A stretch of DNA of 64,000 bases from contig CALNZX010000001.1 in assembly GCA_942491105.1 (NCBI GenBank), forward strand, positions 62,001-126,000, read 5' to 3'. This document shows positions 61,595 to 64,000 of this stretch, piece after piece. The notes beneath the pieces are model-generated. The model had not been told where the DNA came from and ran no database searches. It was given only the letters and a program-made list of their open reading frames with translations. Origin of the DNA: JBBEAM01 sp942491105. GTDB lineage: Bacteria > Pseudomonadota > Alphaproteobacteria > Kiloniellales > DSM-21159. The translations under genes and the position numbers were made by a program. Position 1 is the first letter of the stretch. Every line of letters starts with the position of its first letter.

Positions 61595-62061
61595 TGGCTT
61601 TCGAACCCCTGGATGCCAATTACGAGTCGAAGGTGCGGGCTTCCTTCGCGCGGCAAGGAATCATGGATACGCTCGGCGCGCGGCTGACGCGCGTGACGCC
61701 GGGCGAGGTTGAGATCGAAGTCGATCACGCACCGGGGCTGACACAGCAGCACGGCTTCTTTCATGCCGGAGTCACCAGCACAATCGCGGATTCCGCCGGC
61801 GGCTACGCGGCCTTCAGCTTGTTTCCAGAGAACAGCTCGGTCTTGACCGTGGAATTCAAAATCAATCTGGTGGCGCCGGCCGCGGGGGAGCGTCTGCGCG
61901 CCCATGGCCGGGTTATCAAGCCGGGCCGTACCCTGACCCTCTGCGAGGTCGAGACCTACGCGATCAAGGACGGCGCGGAAAAGCTCTGCGCCAAGATGCA
62001 AATGACCCTGATGCGCCTCGATGGCCGCTCCGACGAACCGGAGGCCGCGCCCGCCGGCTGA
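61594..62061 (+). CDS. PaaI-type hotdog thioesterase
   Basis: The 155-residue protein (ATG 61594; a GTG at 61591 would add one codon) has the hotdog helix and motif QQHGFFHAGVTSTIADSAGGYAAF, in which the Asp of the active site is in ADSAGG, and VEFKINLVAPAAGERLRAHGRVI. It probably hydrolyses acyl-CoA, here likely a branched-chain or aromatic one. Translation is coupled to the MerR gene. Confidence 0.88.
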   Translation: MAFEPLDANYESKVRASFARQGIMDTLGARLTRVTPGEVEIEVDHAPGLTQQHGFFHAGVTSTIADSAGGYAAFSLFPENSSVLTVEFKINLVAPAAGERLRAHGRVIKPGRTLTLCEVETYAIKDGAEKLCAKMQMTLMRLDGRSDEPEAAPAG

Positions 62062-62107
62062 GGCGATTGCAGACCGATAACGGACAGATGACGAAACAGG
62101 TGGAACG

Positions 62108-63280
62108 ATGATCCCGAATCAATATCCCAGCCTCGACTTCGAACTCGGCGAGACCGCCGACATGCTGCGCGACACCGTGATGTCCTTCGCCGGGGAAAAG
62201 ATCGCGCCCCTTGCCGCGAAAATCGACAGCGAGGACTGGTTCCCCAGGGAACTCTGGCCGCAGATGGGCGAGCTCGGTCTGCACGGCATCACCGTCGAGG
62301 AAGGCTATGGCGGCGCCGGGCTCGGCTATCTGGAACACTGCATCGCGATGGAGGAGGTCAGCCGCGCCAGCGCCTCGGTGGGCCTCAGCTACGGCGCCCA
62401 TTCGAACCTCTGCATCAACCAGATTCGCCGCAACGGGAGCGAAGCGCAGAAGCAGAAATACCTGCCGAAACTGATTTCCGGCGAGCACGTGGGCGCCTTG
62501 GCGATGAGCGAACCGGGCGCAGGCTCCGACGTCGTCTCGATGACGACCAAGGCGGAGAAGAAGGGCGACCGCTACGTCCTCAACGGGCGCAAGTTCTGGA
62601 TCACCAACTGCACCGAAGCCGATACCCTGGTCATCTATGCCAAGACCGATCCCGACGCGGGGTCGCGCGGCATCACGGCCTTCCTGGTCGAGAAGGACTT
62701 CCCCGGTTTTTCGGTTGCGCAGAAGCTCGACAAGCTGGGCATGCGCGGCTCGCCGACGGGCGAGCTGGTTTTCGAGGACTGCGAAGTCCCCGAGGAGAAC
62801 ATTCTTGGCGAACTCAACAAGGGCGTGAACGTTCTGATGAGCGGGCTCGACTACGAGCGCGCGGTGCTGGCCGCCGGTTCGCTCGGCATCATGGATGCCT
62901 GTATGGACCTGGTCCTGCCCTATATCCACGAGCGCAAGCAGTTCGGCAAATCGATCGGCGAATTCCAACTGATGCAGGGCAAGATCGCGGATATGTACAC
63001 CACGATGAATGCCTGCAAGGCCTACGTTTATGCCGTCGCCAAGGCCTGCGACCGTGGTCAGACCACCCGCAAGGACGCGGCTGGCGCCATCCTCTACGCA
63101 GCGGAGAAGGCGACCTGGATGGCCCTGGAAGCAATCCAGTCTCTCGGCGGGATGGGCTATATCAACGAGAGTCCCGCCGGGCGTTTGCTGCGCGATGCCA
63201 AGCTCTATGAGATCGGCGCCGGGACCAGCGAGATTCGCCGCATGCTGATCGGGCGCGAACTCTTCGAGGAGACGCGCTGA
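62108..63280 (+). CDS. liuA: Isovaleryl-CoA dehydrogenase
   Basis: The 390-residue acyl-CoA dehydrogenase has AMSEPGAGSDVVSM, RKFWITNCTEADTLVIYAKTD and GLDYERAVLAAG; the Glu in DYER matches the catalytic base position of human IVD, which differs from that of medium-chain enzymes. The C-terminal QSLGGMGYINESPAGRLLRDAKLYEIGAG is typical of IVD. It oxidises isovaleryl-CoA to 3-methylcrotonyl-CoA in leucine breakdown. Other steps of the pathway are outside the window. Confidence 0.93.
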   Translation: MIPNQYPSLDFELGETADMLRDTVMSFAGEKIAPLAAKIDSEDWFPRELWPQMGELGLHGITVEEGYGGAGLGYLEHCIAMEEVSRASASVGLSYGAHSNLCINQIRRNGSEAQKQKYLPKLISGEHVGALAMSEPGAGSDVVSMTTKAEKKGDRYVLNGRKFWITNCTEADTLVIYAKTDPDAGSRGITAFLVEKDFPGFSVAQKLDKLGMRGSPTGELVFEDCEVPEENILGELNKGVNVLMSGLDYERAVLAAGSLGIMDACMDLVLPYIHERKQFGKSIGEFQLMQGKIADMYTTMNACKAYVYAVAKACDRGQTTRKDAAGAILYAAEKATWMALEAIQSLGGMGYINESPAGRLLRDAKLYEIGAGTSEIRRMLIGRELFEETR

Positions 63281-63283
63281 ACC

Positions 63284-63970
63284 ATGCCGACGGCTCTGGT
63301 CACAGGCTCCAATCGTGGCATCGGTCTTGCCTTCGTCGAATCCCTGGCGGCGGACGGCTGGCGGGTGCATGCCTGCTGCCGCAATCCGGACAAGGCCGGG
63401 GGGCTCAAGCAAATCGAAGGCGACGTGCTGCGGCATCGGCTCGACGTGACCGATGGCCTGCGGGTCGCCTCCTTCGCGCGCGAGCTGCGCGAGGACGAGG
63501 AGGGAATCGACCTGCTGATCAATAACGCCGGCATCGATGGCGGCTGGGGCAGCTTCGGTAAGACCGACTACGACGACTGGCTCGATGCGCTGCGCATCAA
63601 TACCCTGGCGCCGATGCGCATGGCCGAGCGTTTCGTCGATCATGTCGCGCGCAGCGAGCGTCGCACCATCGTCAACATCAGCTCGAAGATGGGATCGATG
63701 GGCGGGCTCGCTTCCAGCGATTCCCATATCTATCGTTCGACCAAGGCCGCGCTGAACATGGTTACCAGGTGCCTGTCTCTGGAGTTGCAGCGGCGCGGGA
63801 TATTGGTGGTTTCGCTGCATCCCGGTCATGTCCATACGGAGATGGGCGGCGCGGACGCTCCGGTCGCGCCGGCGGACTCCGTCGCTGGTATGCGCCAGGT
63901 AATCGACGGGCTGACGCCGGACAAAAGCGGCGGGTTCTATAGCTACAGCGGCGAAGAACTGCCGTGGTGA
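63284..63970 (+). CDS. Short-chain dehydrogenase/reductase
   Basis: The 228-residue SDR has the cofactor motif TGSNRGIGLAF (about 7-17), NNAG (LLINNAGIDGG), the Ser in NISSKMGS and the YxxxK pair in HIYRSTKAAL. The absence of an Asp after the second strand (CCRNPDK) suggests NADPH use. It is 3 bases after liuA, so it is in the same operon. Substrate unknown. The 30 bases that follow hold no start of a further gene. Confidence 0.9.
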   Translation: MPTALVTGSNRGIGLAFVESLAADGWRVHACCRNPDKAGGLKQIEGDVLRHRLDVTDGLRVASFARELREDEEGIDLLINNAGIDGGWGSFGKTDYDDWLDALRINTLAPMRMAERFVDHVARSERRTIVNISSKMGSMGGLASSDSHIYRSTKAALNMVTRCLSLELQRRGILVVSLHPGHVHTEMGGADAPVAPADSVAGMRQVIDGLTPDKSGGFYSYSGEELPW

Positions 63971-64000
63971 GAAACGCACAGGATTAGGGGAGAAGGCAGC

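Overview
The window is 64 kb of GC-rich chromosomal DNA from an alphaproteobacterium. The order tRNA-Tyr / tRNA-Gly / tuf / tRNA-Trp / secE / nusG / rplKAJL / rpoBC / rpsLG / fusA / tuf / S10-spc-alpha, an Atp12-type F1-ATPase chaperone gene, two-domain MaeB, and a CueR with the HmrR-type Cys motif all fit that class. The general style suggests a Rhodospirillales-like lineage, but this is inference because there is no rRNA gene in the window. No phage, IS element, CRISPR array or plasmid function was seen.

Region 1 (1-9.1 kb) is an amine catabolism block: the start of a class III aminotransferase, an unknown beta-barrel-like exported protein, a gamma-glutamylputrescine synthetase (PuuA type), a gamma-glutamylputrescine oxidase (PuuB type), an omega-amino acid:pyruvate aminotransferase, alanine dehydrogenase, a small cupin protein, and a divergent PuuR-type XRE-cupin regulator. 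A likely reading is that polyamines are gamma-glutamylated and oxidised, the GABA or beta-alanine formed is transaminated with pyruvate, and Ald turns the alanine back into pyruvate and ammonia. A winged-helix/alpha-beta-hydrolase fusion and an unknown small ORF are inserted in the block.

Region 2 (9.1-11 kb, minus strand) holds an EF-hand exported protein, a His/Arg/Asp-rich exported protein and rlmB.

Region 3 (11.1-43.8 kb, plus strand) is the translation and transcription core: three tRNAs, two almost identical tuf genes, secE-nusG, the L11-L1-L10-L12 genes, rpoB-rpoC, the str operon, and the whole S10, spc and alpha operons with secY and adk, closed by a terminator after rplQ. Clear promoters were found before the tRNAs, before rpsL and before rpsM, and intrinsic terminators after rpoC, after the second tuf and after rplQ. 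The last two of these terminators, together with the unusual tuf codon usage, are the most notable points here.

Region 4 (43.7-64 kb) is housekeeping and accessory: CueR plus a small PepSY protein (minus), then degP-like protease, rarA, a degenerate isochorismatase-fold protein, crcB, rluC, a HAD hydrolase, an AsmA-family protein and the Atp12 chaperone; a redoxin-like/2OG-oxygenase fusion (minus); a HEPN-like small protein with acylphosphatase; lipB (minus); maeB; mgtE; a phytanoyl-CoA dioxygenase gene broken by one extra T; a GST; and the start of a leucine/branched acyl-CoA block (LiuR-type MerR regulator, thioesterase, isovaleryl-CoA dehydrogenase, SDR).

No clearly new multi-gene system was found. 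The best leads are single oddities: the frameshifted dioxygenase, the isochorismatase-like protein lacking its catalytic residues, the Cys-less redoxin/prolyl-hydroxylase fusion, the HEPN-like ORF, the His-rich exported protein, and the terminator directly in front of rpsJ.
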